Shown: positions 54,206 to 64,000 of the stretch, one piece after another
How positions within the stretch are numbered: position 1 is the first letter of the stretch
Layout of the letters: every line of letters begins with the position of its first letter
Assembly: GCA_002102555.1 (NCBI GenBank)
Contig: MCFL01000004.1
Span: forward strand, 310,001-374,000
DNA from: Catenaria anguillulae PL171
Taxonomy: Eukaryota > Blastocladiomycota > Blastocladiomycetes > Blastocladiales > Catenariaceae
DNA: 64,000 nt
Direction of reading: 5' to 3'
Translations under genes and position numbers: made by a program
The notes under the pieces: model-generated
Told to the model about the DNA's origin: nothing
What the model saw: the letters and a program-made list of their open reading frames with translations, nothing else
Database searches by the model: none

Positions 54206-57200
54206 ATGAACGTTATGGACACGTCGTCATCGCGGCCGCCACCAATGGCATTCGCTGATGTACCCGACCCAGCACCCGGACCAACAACGTCCTCAGGCAT
54301 AGCAACGGCGGGAACCATCTCCGAGTCCGACATTCACTCTCTCCTCGCCTACTTTTGGTCCTTCAACCCGTCCACCACTCCCCGCGACGCGCCCGACCTC
54401 GTTCACATCCACACTGTCGTCACGCGCCTCTTTGCCAAAGACTATGACATTGCCCTGGTCGACAACGACTGGTGCTCGTCCTATCCGCACCAGCTCATCA
54501 TTCCCACTCGCCAACGCCATCCTGTCAACCCCGGCTCGTCGGCGGCGCTCGTCAACAACCCAACCACACTGGTCCCACTCTTCCGCAACTCGCGCTTCTC
54601 GCGTGTTCGATCGCGCTTTGTCGTGCCCGTCCTCCTCCTCAATGGACGCAACATTTGCCGATCGTCCACGCTCTCCAATGAGGCCGAGGTCCAGCTCAAC
54701 TCGATTGCAGAAAAGGCCAAATATTTCAAGCGCCAGCTCTTTAGTAGTGCTTCTGCCATGACTGCCGACTTGCCCGGTGCCGCTGCCGGTCGCCCGCGCT
54801 CGCCCGCCTCACCGCCACCCCCGCCGCCCATCCCCGGGTCGACCACGTCTTCTGCGACCTCGCAGCCATCCAGTGACACGGACGACCCTGTGAAACCACA
54901 CCTTCACTGTCCACCATGGAACGCCAGCGACTCGCAGACATTGCCCTCCTTCGCGCTTTGCAAGTGACCGATATTTTTGACCTCATGGTCGAAAACCGCA
55001 AAGTCAAGGCTTTCTTCACAATCACGTCCAGCGAAAAGGCAGACACACGCAATCGGTATGCTGAATTTGCCGTCGTGCCCATTCCGTATCCAGGGGTCGA
55101 GTTTTTCGAAGACTTCAAGACCGCGGGTATTGCGGCAAGGAGCTCCGGTTTGATTGGATGCAGGCGTTTGCGGATGCAGAGTTGAAGGTCGAGCGGGCCG
55201 GTGCATGGCGGCACCGCCATCGTCTGGCCGAAACCACGTCTCGGGACAAGTCCGAGGGTGGGGCTGATTGGAGAGGTGCCGCCCGTACAGGTCTTGTCCA
55301 ATGTGGACCTGTGGAGGGAGTGGCGCAACTGGGATGTGCGTTACTGTCATTTCTTGACACACACTTGAGCTACCTCGTTGTTGACTTTGCTTTTTTGCTC
55401 GCCTTTCAAGATCATTCGCATGACCCAACATTACTTGCAACTCATTTTGCACTCACTCGTTGCTCCCGCCCCACCGACCGCACCCTCACCATCCGCAACG
55501 ACTTTGCCGCACCCACATCACCAACCCTGTCCCAACCGAGGCATCGGTATCTTCCTCACCACTGCCACCATCCGCTGCCGACGCAACCATTGGAGGAACT
55601 GCAAGCCCACCTCTTTCCGGAAACGGTGGTATCAACATCCACTGCATCTCTGGCTGGGACCGCACGCCTGCCTTCATCTCTTGGGTCCGCCTGTCGCTGT
55701 GGGCCGACGGACTTGCCCATCAGTCGCTGTGCGCCGAGGAAATCCTCTACTTGACAGTGGCGTACGACTGGCTTTTGTTTTCGCATCTGCTCGCTGACCG
55801 CGTCAAGAATAGCCAGGAAATCTTTGCCTTTTGTTTTTACATGCTCTTGTTCATATTGGACGAGCGCGAGTTTGGCGTTGCAAACAAGGTGCACGCCGAG
55901 GCCACCGCGCCGGTCGAACCAGCCGAGAAAGGACGAAAACAGGCAAGGAAACGAATGCCGACACTGTCCACATCGGCGCCAACCGCCTCAGGCACGCCCC
56001 CGCTTGTGGATCCCGCTGTGGCACATCCCGAATCGTCGCCGACCTTGTCGGATTTCGCACACACGCCTCAATCGCCACCACAATTGGCCACATCCATCCA
56101 TGGCCAGCATTCTTACTCGACACGGCCAGTGGACGTGCCAGCCATGCGCAGGCACCATTTACCTCGCCGCCCGTCCAACGCATCCACAGCGTCATGTTGC
56201 ACCCCACCGCTCGCGCCCTCCGTGATTCACCCACCGGCCACTTACTCGTCGTCGTCGGCATCTTCATGCTCACCATGTCTGGCCCCACGCGCCGCACGAG
56301 CCATGGCCAGGGGCATGGCGACTCTCCGCTGATGCTTGCCGCTGACACCATCACGCCGCCGCGATCCGTATCGGCGGTGCTTGCGGCCCGCGGCACGACC
56401 CCTTGTTGCGGCGACAGCGTGTCATCTGCGGCCTCGTCGCTGTGCTCTGTGCCCTGCCAGCTCGATGCTTCGGCACCGCCTGGGTCCATGATCAATGGGC
56501 GCACACCCGCCGCGCCCGTAGCAACACATTCGGGCGGCAGCGGGTCGGTGCAATACTCGTCGTCGTGGCAGTTGATTTCGTACATGCAGCAGCAGCAGCA
56601 GCAGCTCGCAGGGTCCTCGTCGTCGTCCTCGGGCGCACCACAGGTGACACCCAAACGGTCTACAGGCGGTGGTTCGCATGCGACCCGGCCGCGCGCACCG
56701 AGCACAGGGTCGTTGGGCCGCGGCCAGCATCGGTCTTCGCATTCATGGACGCTTGAGGACGACCTAGGAGGCAGGGCCGGCGCTGGCGGATCGGGCGTGG
56801 CTGGCAGCGTGTCGCCGGCCATTGCCCCACATTGGGCATGTTGGCGGCATCCCCCAGTGTATCCACGGGGGTGCATGTATTGGGTCGAGGTTTGGTCGGC
56901 CACGCATCGCCAAGTTCATTGTCGGGGCAAGCTGCCAAGACGCCGCCAGAGTCACCGGCACTGGACCACGACCAGCACGACGCGCATGTGGATCCGACAT
57001 TTGACGACGATGCAGATGCAGATGCAGATATCGACGACGTTGACGATCTCGAGTTTGCCAATGCAGACGCGTTTCGGCCGTGACTGCGAGTCAACCCGCA
57101 CGCAAGCCGGCCACGCCCACACTCGCCGGGTTTGCACATCGCCCGTCGCCCGTGCCTGGCGCCGGCGCCGGCGCCGGCAGCACAGGTTCATGGTCATGGA

Positions 57201-58923
57201 CGGTCGCGTCCAAGGAAACAACCCCAAGTCCAGTGGTCGTGCCCAGTGTTCCGCCCGCCGCAAACTTGCAGCACAATGCCCATCCATCATCATCAGCATC
57301 ATGTGGTCTCCTCCTCGTCTTCGTCTTCTTCGGCACGCTCGTCGCGCTGGTCGCTTGGCACGTCGGGAGGGGTCATGTTGGCTTCGCCGCAAGCACATGC
57401 CGCCGCCACCGGCAACGTGAATGGTGGTCCGAATCCAGCTAGCGCCGTTGGATTTCAAATGTCCACGACGACTACGGGCCACACGCCCGTGGCTCATGTG
57501 CATCAAAGGAGACAGGTTCATGAGCACAAACGCACCTTGTCCATGTCCGGGTCGTGGGATCCCAACATGTCGCCCACGACGGCCACGGCACTGTCAACAT
57601 CAACGGAGATGGCCGGCGCGAATGCGTCAAGTGTTGTCGGCAAGGCAATTGCACGGCCAGTGTCGACACCAGCCGGTGTGTGGGAAACCAAGACGCAGCG
57701 CAGTGGTGAGCGCTTGGTGGAGTTTGCCCCGTTTTCCGCATGTGCGTGTTGTCAAATGCCGGGGACTGCAGGGGTCACCCAGGAAGGCTCGGCAGAGGAC
57801 GAGGACTTTTTGCCATGGACGGGTCGCTGATGCTGGTGCCCGGCCCGCCCGGCAGCAACTTGTCGCTTGGGGCTGATCATTTGTCGTCACCGGTTTCGAG
57901 AAGCAACACGGGCGATGATGAGTCGGATGAGTTGATGAGCAGCGTGCACGGCAATGGGTCTCTTGACGACCCCGATCCGCTGGTACACGCACGCAACCAC
58001 AGGAAACTCGAGGGCGCCGCGGCCTCCTCCTCCCCACCCACGTTGTCTTCACCATCGTCCTCGTCGCCGTCTGCCCTGCTCTCAACCACCCGCGCACAGC
58101 GCTTGCTTCGCGTGCGCAATCTCTTTGTGCAAGCATACCGCCCGCTTACGCAACCGATTACGGCGCCGCCCTTGTCGCAAAGGACTGGCCGCCGCTACCG
58201 TCGAGACCGTCGCCTGCGGCCATTGCCGTGTCTGCACCGTCGTTGGCTGCGCCGGAGTCGCGCGTGCGTATGGGGGTTTCGCCGCCACCCATAGCTGCTG
58301 CATCGCCGGCTCCCGCATCGTCGTCGAGTGGTGTGCTCCAGCCACAGCCGTTGAATGCAGGCATACTTGGAGGCGGCGGCGGTAGTGGTGGTGGTTGGAC
58401 GTCGAGTTTATCGAGCATGATGGCCAAAATGGCAGGCGTACCACAAGCGCCGCCAGTGACGTATCTCAACCATTGCTTTCGTCGACATCTTCACGACCCA
58501 ACGGAACATGCTCGCCGCCCACGTCGCCGCGCCGTTGGCTGTGCCAACGCCACTCGCGCCGCTGCACGCACACTACATGCAGCCACTCACTTCGTTGCTT
58601 CCAACGCCGCCCATGTCTGCAGGCAATCACGCGTCGACCTCGTCGTCTGCCACCACGGCCGCGCCCACCGGATCGACACCTGGAGCGCTCACCATGCCGC
58701 CGTCCTGGCGGTCCGTGCACCAGCAACAACTGCACCGTGCCACATCACCTGCAGCTGGCGCAGGCGCAAGTGCTGCCCTTTCACCTCGGCCCCACCGTCG
58801 GCCATGGGGTATCCGCACCATTACATGTCCCCGCTCGTGTCACCAATTGGTGGTGCGAATACGGGCGGAGGAGTGAGCGGCGTGTATCGCACATCGGCTG
58901 CAGGTGCAACGGCGGCGGTGTAG
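54206..58923 (+). CDS. MTMR14/Jumpy-like phosphoinositide phosphatase, many frame breaks
   Basis: Myotubularin-related 14 dephosphorylates PI3P and PI(3,5)P2 and acts in autophagy (family knowledge). Landmarks in order: FAKDYDIALVDNDWC, RSRFVVPVLLLNGRNICRSS (54.6 kb), DIFDLMVENRKVKAFFTI, RYAEFAVVPIPYPGVEFF, ELRFDWMQAF, VDLWREWRNWD, MTQHYLQLILHSL, the P-loop CISGWDRTP near 55.64 kb, RLSLWADGL, EEILYLTVAYDWLLFSHLLADR and IFAFCFYMLLF. A long low-complexity C-terminal part follows to a stop at 58923. These blocks lie in different frames; at least four shifts (near 54893, 55137, 55190-55270 and 55520-55560), plus more in the tail, cannot be explained by convincing introns, though one intron after NWD is likely. 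Either a decaying gene or a stretch with sequencing deletions. The start at 54206 and the extent of the 3' part are uncertain. Confidence 0.75.
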
Positions 58924-59790
58924 GGGGAGGTGGTGGGACGAGCGGGTTTCGTGATTCGTGGTTTCGGTAAATAGTCGTGTATTTTTTTGTTGATAGCCGC
59001 ACAATTGATGCATTCATTACCCCTTTCATCGTCCCTTGGCTTGTGTTTTCACCTCTGTTCATATGTATTTATCTCTTCTTTTTTGTCTTGGTCTTTTTCT
59101 TCTGTTGGTTCCATTCCTCATTTGTTCAAGTTTTGGCTGCCATCACTCAGATATACATTCATGGAGGTCTCGGTCGGTGGCGAACACGAGCGAGTCACTT
59201 TTGTTGTCTCACCCTGCTTGCTTCCATATCGGTAGTCGTAATTGTGACTGCCCGCCCTCTGTGTCGTCAGCCTCGCGAACGTCAATGTTGCCAACACCAT
59301 CAATTCCACCTACACATTGTGTTCCCACACGTGCACGAGAACTCAATGCCTCGAACTCACCACCAGACCTACCTCGTGCACGACCTGGAACTGTGCCACG
59401 TCTGATCCTGCCACCTGTCAGCACACATTGCAATCATTGATGCAGTGCAAACATGGCCGCAAACAGTATCGTCGTACCATCTGGTCACCAGCGAACGGAA
59501 TGGCGAGATTGTAGGACACTTACATGAGCATAGTTGCACCTACATCCGCAGTACGGTGGTAAATGCCAGCATGACAGGCGACGAGTGTGGGCGGGACAGC
59601 AGCTGCAGGTGAGAGAAGGGTAGAAACAGGATATAGAAAAGCAACAAGTGAGTGAGAAGAGGCCTCAGCATATGTTTTGGCCAAGTGAGACGGAATGCTC
59701 GTATTGAAAGCAAAAAGTTAAGTCTACTAAACATTAACGACACATTCACATCGTATACTGATCTCCTCTGTTCTCACAGCAGCGCCATGT
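58924..59790. other. Intergenic region
   Basis: T-rich after 58980, probably 3' untranslated sequence of the preceding gene. No coding sequence supported. Confidence 0.5.
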
Positions 59791-61014
59791 CTACTCGACC
59801 TGCACCTCCTTGACCTTGTCAGCGTCAAACCACACGCCGAGATCTAACTCCTCAAACGGAAACCTGCCGCCAACATACTTGCGCTGCACTTCGTCGGGCC
59901 AATACAACAAGCTCTGCACAAACTCTGCGGCATCGACCAACCTGGGCCCCGGCCGGTTAAACATGTGATTTCCATCAACCAACACGACCCTGGATGGCCG
60001 TGGGTCAAGCATCCACCACCAACTGTTTGGGTTCAAGACAAGCGCCTTCAACTCGCGCTTGGTTGTTGGGATATCGAGTCCGCACGGGGCAATCAAGAGC
60101 AAGTCTGGTTTGCTTGCCGCGAGCTTTTCGCCCTCGATCCGGTACGACTTTGTGTATGGCGACTCGCCGTACGCATACTTTTGTGCCCACGTGTCCATGC
60201 TGACGACGTCTGCCAGAGGGGATGCCAGCGTCGAGTTGAGCGGATGATACCCGCCCGCAAGCTCAATGAGCTGGGGCGTCCAGTGGCCGCCGAAAAAGAT
60301 CGGGTCGATCCATTCAATAAACGCCACGTTTGTACGGACGGGATTTGGGCGTGGCCGTGCACCGACACTGCGCATGCGATGAAGGAATGCAGCGTACACA
60401 TGGTCAATGACCGAGTCGGGAGCGCCAATGGCACGGCCGACGTCCTTGATGTTGTGCAGGACATCGTGCAAGCTTGCCGGGTTGAGTGTAACCACTTGCG
60501 GCTGTGGGTGCATGGACGCAGCGACACGTTGGACGGTTTGCAAGTCGATGGCGCACACGTCGCAAATGTCCTGGGTGAGGATCAGGTCTGGTTGCAGCGT
60601 GTGGATGCGGGCAATGTCGAGCGTGTACAGGGAGGCGCCGGTCGAGAGAGCTTCCGAGACTTGCCTGTCTACGTCGGCCGAGGTCTGTAAATCGCATGAT
60701 TAAACGGGCAATTGAAGCGAGATGAGAAGCCAATGGAGACGGACCGTGAAGGTAGTTTTTTGCCCAGTCAGGATTGGGCGGTCCGTGATTTGGGCTGGGT
60801 GGTCGCATTCGTGGCTGCGGCCGACGAGCAGGTTGGCTGCACCGGGGAAGAGGCACAAGATCTCGGTTGCTGGTTGGTTGGGATAAACATCCATGTTGTG
60901 CGTATGTCAGACCGCTGCATGGCGTCTCGCGTGAGACGAGGCAGTTGGAAACGGACCTGACGGCAGCACGGAAATGACGCGCTTGACCGAGTATGCGAAC
61001 GAAAGCGATGTCAT
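59791..61014 (-). CDS. BtuF/TroA-like cobalamin-binding-fold protein
   Basis: Three exons: 61014-60957, 60869-60745 and 60684-59791; introns 87 and 60 nt; 358 residues. The joins recreate family motifs, starting RVISVLPSATEILCLF and LLVGRSHECDHPAQI, then LQPDLILTQDICDVCAI, FIEWIDPIFFGGHWTPQLIE, KPDLLLIAPCG and a C-terminal lobe (SRVVLVDGNHMFNRPGPRLV). This is the cluster A-2 substrate-binding fold of bacterial vitamin B12-binding protein BtuF and relatives. No signal peptide or lipobox is visible, so the eukaryotic protein is probably intracellular and not part of an ABC importer. Ligand unknown; corrinoid or metal chelate binding is the family-based guess. Introns in all paths show it is a resident nuclear gene, not contamination. 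Confidence 0.87.
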
Positions 61015-61508
61015 GATGGTTTCGGTGAACGTTTCGTCAAGTGCACATGCCTATCATATATTAATATCGTATTGCTAAGATCTTCGTTGGCTGGCCTCTC
61101 ATCGGGGAAAGACACACAGAAGGCACGACGAACAGCAATGGAACATTGCACGTGACGTGGACCGCCGATCTTGATTGAGGCGAGTGCGGCAGCCGACTTC
61201 CGAAACGTTTTCGCGGCGTTCCGACCGTCTTTGGCGGCCGTATTGGGCTCCAATAAGGGATGTTGACCAACCAATGCAAGCACAAATGAAGCACATGCTG
61301 TCCATGAATGAATGAAAGCTCTGGCAATCGCTGTCAATCGCCCACTCGACCCGACCGGCCCTCTGTGCAACACATATCATACCCAACATAAAATATTCCA
61401 AGCCCAATCGCACTCGGCTGGGGCTTGCCTGATTCCACTCGACTCGAGTCAACCGACGACGACCACCACGACGCTTGAAACCACCTGACCTGCCGGATCC
61501 CTTGCTGC
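61015..61508. other. Upstream region of divergent genes
   Basis: About 490 bp between the BtuF-like gene and the carrier gene, holding both promoters. No coding sequence is supported. Confidence 0.45.
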
Positions 61509-63188
61509 ATGGCCATGTCCGATCCATCACCGACCGCCGGCACTGACAAGAACAGCGGCGCACTGTCGTCGTCGCGCCCAGACTCGCCCAGCACCACCAT
61601 CCCGCCACCACCCCGGCCCGGATCGCCCATTCGCAAAAAGCTCCAAAGCACAGAGGATGACGACATTCCTCGCACGTCCTCAACAGCGTCCATTCCGCGC
61701 CAGCTCCCAACCATTGCGACGCCCCAAATCTTGCGAAAGCAGAGTGGACTTTTCGCAAATTCAACCGTGCAAGTGCAACAACAATTGCAGGGCGAGTTTG
61801 TGGCCGACGACCAAAGTTATGATCCCAGCCAGGCAGGCGAGCGCCAAGAGCTGGCCCAAGACGACGGAGAAGATGACGAGGACGATGAAGACGAGGAGCA
61901 ATTTGCCGCAAGTGGGGAGCGTCGGCAACTGAAATATCTCCTGTTCGTTCATGTTTCCACGCAACTTGCGTCCATGCTCACCCTCCACCTCTTTTCTGAC
62001 ATGCACGGACACACCACACTCGTGTTAACCGCCATAGATGTGGAGCTGTTGCTGGCGCCGTCAGTCGTACCTGCACCGCACCGCTCGATCGCCTCAAAGT
62101 CCTGCTCCAAACGCAAATCACCCCGCAACCGTCCTCTTTGACCTCCCCACCACCAAAACCATCCACGCTCGCTGCCCTGAAAACCTCACTCGCCAACTTG
62201 CGCTCGGCCTCGCTCGCCATCTACGCGGACGGCGGGTTGCGCTCGTTTTGGCGTGGCAACGGCATGAATTGCGTCAAGATTGTCCCCGAATCTGCAATCA
62301 AGTTTTACGTCTTTGAGCAGGCAAAGCGGGCCGTGGCCATATTTCAAGGATGCGACCCAGACGATCCAGAGACAAACATCGGCGTTCACGGCCGGTTTGT
62401 TGCTGGAGGGATTGGTGGCTTGGCCAGCCAGTTTAGCATTTACCCGATCGAGACGCTCAAGACACGTGTCATGGCTGCGACGCAGGCCAGGGCCATGGCA
62501 ACGCATGCGGCTGCGGTCGCTAGTCGCGAACAGCGGGATTCGGTCATGCGTGAGGCAACAGCAAAGTAGCGAGTGGGTCCCCATCCACATCATCACTGCG
62601 TGGGGCTACGGCTGTTGCCTCACAATCAGCTTCCACAGCACCAGCCGCTCCTTCGACCATCCCCGCGCGCTCGTTCGCCACATTGTCGGCGCCAAAACCG
62701 TCCACGTCGCTCGTCGTCACCACGGCTCGTGAAATGTGGTCCGAAGGCGGATGGCGTGTGTTTTTCCGCGGCCTCGGCCCTTCACTCATTGGCATTGTAC
62801 CTTACGCAGGCATCGATCTTGCCATCTACGAAACCCTGAAATCGACGTATATGCGCGCATGCACGCACCGCTGGTGCGCGACCCGCACTTGCATCCGCCT
62901 GCCACGCCGCCCGTCATGTGGCTGCTTGTGTTTGGCACGCTGTCCGGATCCATTGGTGCCACGGCCGTGTATCCGCTCAGTTTGATTCGCACGCGATTGC
63001 AAGCGCAGGGCACCCCGGGTCATCCCGAGCGGTATAGTGGCGCCATGGATGCCGTCAGAAAGACATATGCGCGGGAAGGCGGCAGGGGATTTTACAAAGG
63101 CTTGGCGCCCACGTTGATCAAGGTGATTCCCGCAGCGAGTATTTCGTATGTGTGTTATGAGGGCATGAAGGGCGTAGTTGGGTTATGA
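61509..63188 (+). CDS. SLC25 mitochondrial carrier, two frameshifts
   Basis: Inner-membrane carrier with three repeats. Exon 1 is 61509-61942; the 95-nt intron ends CATAG and joins to 62038 to give [14 protein letters not shown]. Signature motifs: [13 protein letters not shown] (repeat 1), YPIETLKTR (repeat 2) and [11 protein letters not shown] (repeat 3), with [20 protein letters not shown] and [18 protein letters not shown]. The pattern is closest to SCaMC/APC or CoA-type carriers. The N-terminal 140 residues are Ser/Pro-rich then acidic ([15 protein letters not shown]) and show no clear EF-hands. Two single-base losses, near 62570 (right after ATAK, creating TAG) and near 62855 (between LKSTYM and MHAPLVRD), break the frame. 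Substrate not deducible. A run of Ts follows at 63197-63212. Confidence 0.85.
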
Positions 63189-64000
63189 TAGGATGTTTTT
63201 TTTTTTTTTTTTCGAGGTTTGCTTGATTGAGCTTTTGTCTTTTCTGCCTTTTTTTTCATTACTTGCACCACCCCACTCTTCCCTAGTTTGATGTATCCAC
63301 GTGTGTTGTTGGGTGGATATTGCATTCTTCTGCCTCACCGCTGATCCTCATCTCTCACTCCATTCAATCTCGGTCGCGTTTCCACCGCCTGCTGGAAAAG
63401 CTCGGCCTCGTCACCCGCCATCCCTCGCTTAGACTCCCCTTCATATCCTGGCAGCGCGGCCTGTCTCGACCTTAGGTATGTATGCGAATCATTGTACTGG
63501 CCACCTGTCTTGCTTGCAGCCTTTCCTTTTGCACCTGGATTTGTGCGCCGTCGTGTTTGGTTCCCAGTGGTGTGGCAGGCAACTTCACACATTGTAACAA
63601 ACGCCGATGGACCTCAGCACCTCAGGTTGAAATGTGTTCCAGTGCCCACGACATCGTGATGCACTCGATAGAGTCCAAAGTCCATGCGGTATACTTGGTA
63701 GCATTTTCCGTCCGCATAAGTCTGTGGCCATGGGCTCATGATTCATGCGTCTCACCATGATCGCAGACCTGGTCCACCACCTTCCCCTCTACATAACTCC
63801 TCTGTCGCGGTCGTCCAATGCTTGAGCAAAAGAACAACAAGTGTGGAACTCCGTTTACAGACTTCTAGGAAACCAGTTGCAAATGGAAATTTGAGTATTT
63901 TTTTATAGGTCGGCGAATGTGAGCAGCAACGTCGATTCTCGGACGGTTTCGTTCCCGTGCCAGGAATGTATGGGATTCCTATGAATCGCGCATCCACCCA
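63189..64000. other. 3' flank, no gene recognised
   Basis: Starts with a T-rich stretch likely belonging to the 3' end of the carrier transcript. The remaining frames are short and without features. Confidence 0.5.

Noticed and set aside
29540-62870. Programmed -1 ribosomal frameshifting as an explanation for the frame breaks
   Set aside because: The sites share no slippery heptamer or common context, and several fall in one gene. Sequencing deletions or decay explain them more simply.

Overview
The window is nuclear DNA of a eukaryote. Genes are split by short GT-AG introns (mostly about 50-110 nt). The products are typical eukaryotic ones: ESCRT-0, prefoldin, a mitochondrial carrier, a mitochondrial ribosomal protein, a myotubularin-like phosphatase and C2H2 zinc fingers. 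A Crz1-like zinc-finger array, a PP1-binding ankyrin protein and an EFCAB5-type ciliary protein together suggest a flagellated (zoosporic) early-diverging fungus such as a chytrid or blastoclad, or a related opisthokont. This placement is inference.

Layout. 0-9 kb: a decayed tubby/LURP-one-like fragment, a secreted Cys-rich single-pass membrane protein, an unresolved 4.3-5.9 kb region, and a divergent pair of tubby-like genes. 9-15 kb: Vps27/HRS (minus) and an ankyrin protein with an RVxF PP1 motif (plus). 18-25 kb: a polyQ C2H2 factor, a third tubby-like gene and prefoldin subunit 1. 25.6-38.2 kb: three M14A carboxypeptidase genes in the same orientation. A complete 5.03-kb pogo/Tc1-mariner-like element with 18-bp perfect inverted repeats and TA target duplications separates copies 2 and 3; it landed two bases after the stop codon of copy 2. 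38.3-42.3 kb: a secreted protein with a very acidic tail and a polytopic membrane protein, both minus. 42.9-54 kb: a NIPA-type Mg2+ transporter, an EFCAB5 homologue, an EF-hand protein, mitochondrial uS19 and an RlmN-type radical-SAM enzyme with a C-terminal membrane anchor. 54-63.2 kb: an MTMR14-like phosphatase, a BtuF-like cobalamin-binding-fold protein and an SLC25 carrier.

The strongest unusual signals are: the carboxypeptidase cluster, whose three members carry Ser, Asn or Arg at the predicted specificity-determining S1' position; a 5-nt microexon and a GC-AG intron in that cluster; the intact element ends with clustered GTCAC motifs; the tail-anchored RlmN; and recurrent single-base frameshifts, nearly all deletions, in otherwise conserved genes (carboxypeptidase 2, MTMR14, SLC25, transposase). 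The frameshifts suggest either recent gene decay or uncorrected sequencing deletions. No CRISPR array, rRNA gene or intact tRNA gene was seen.
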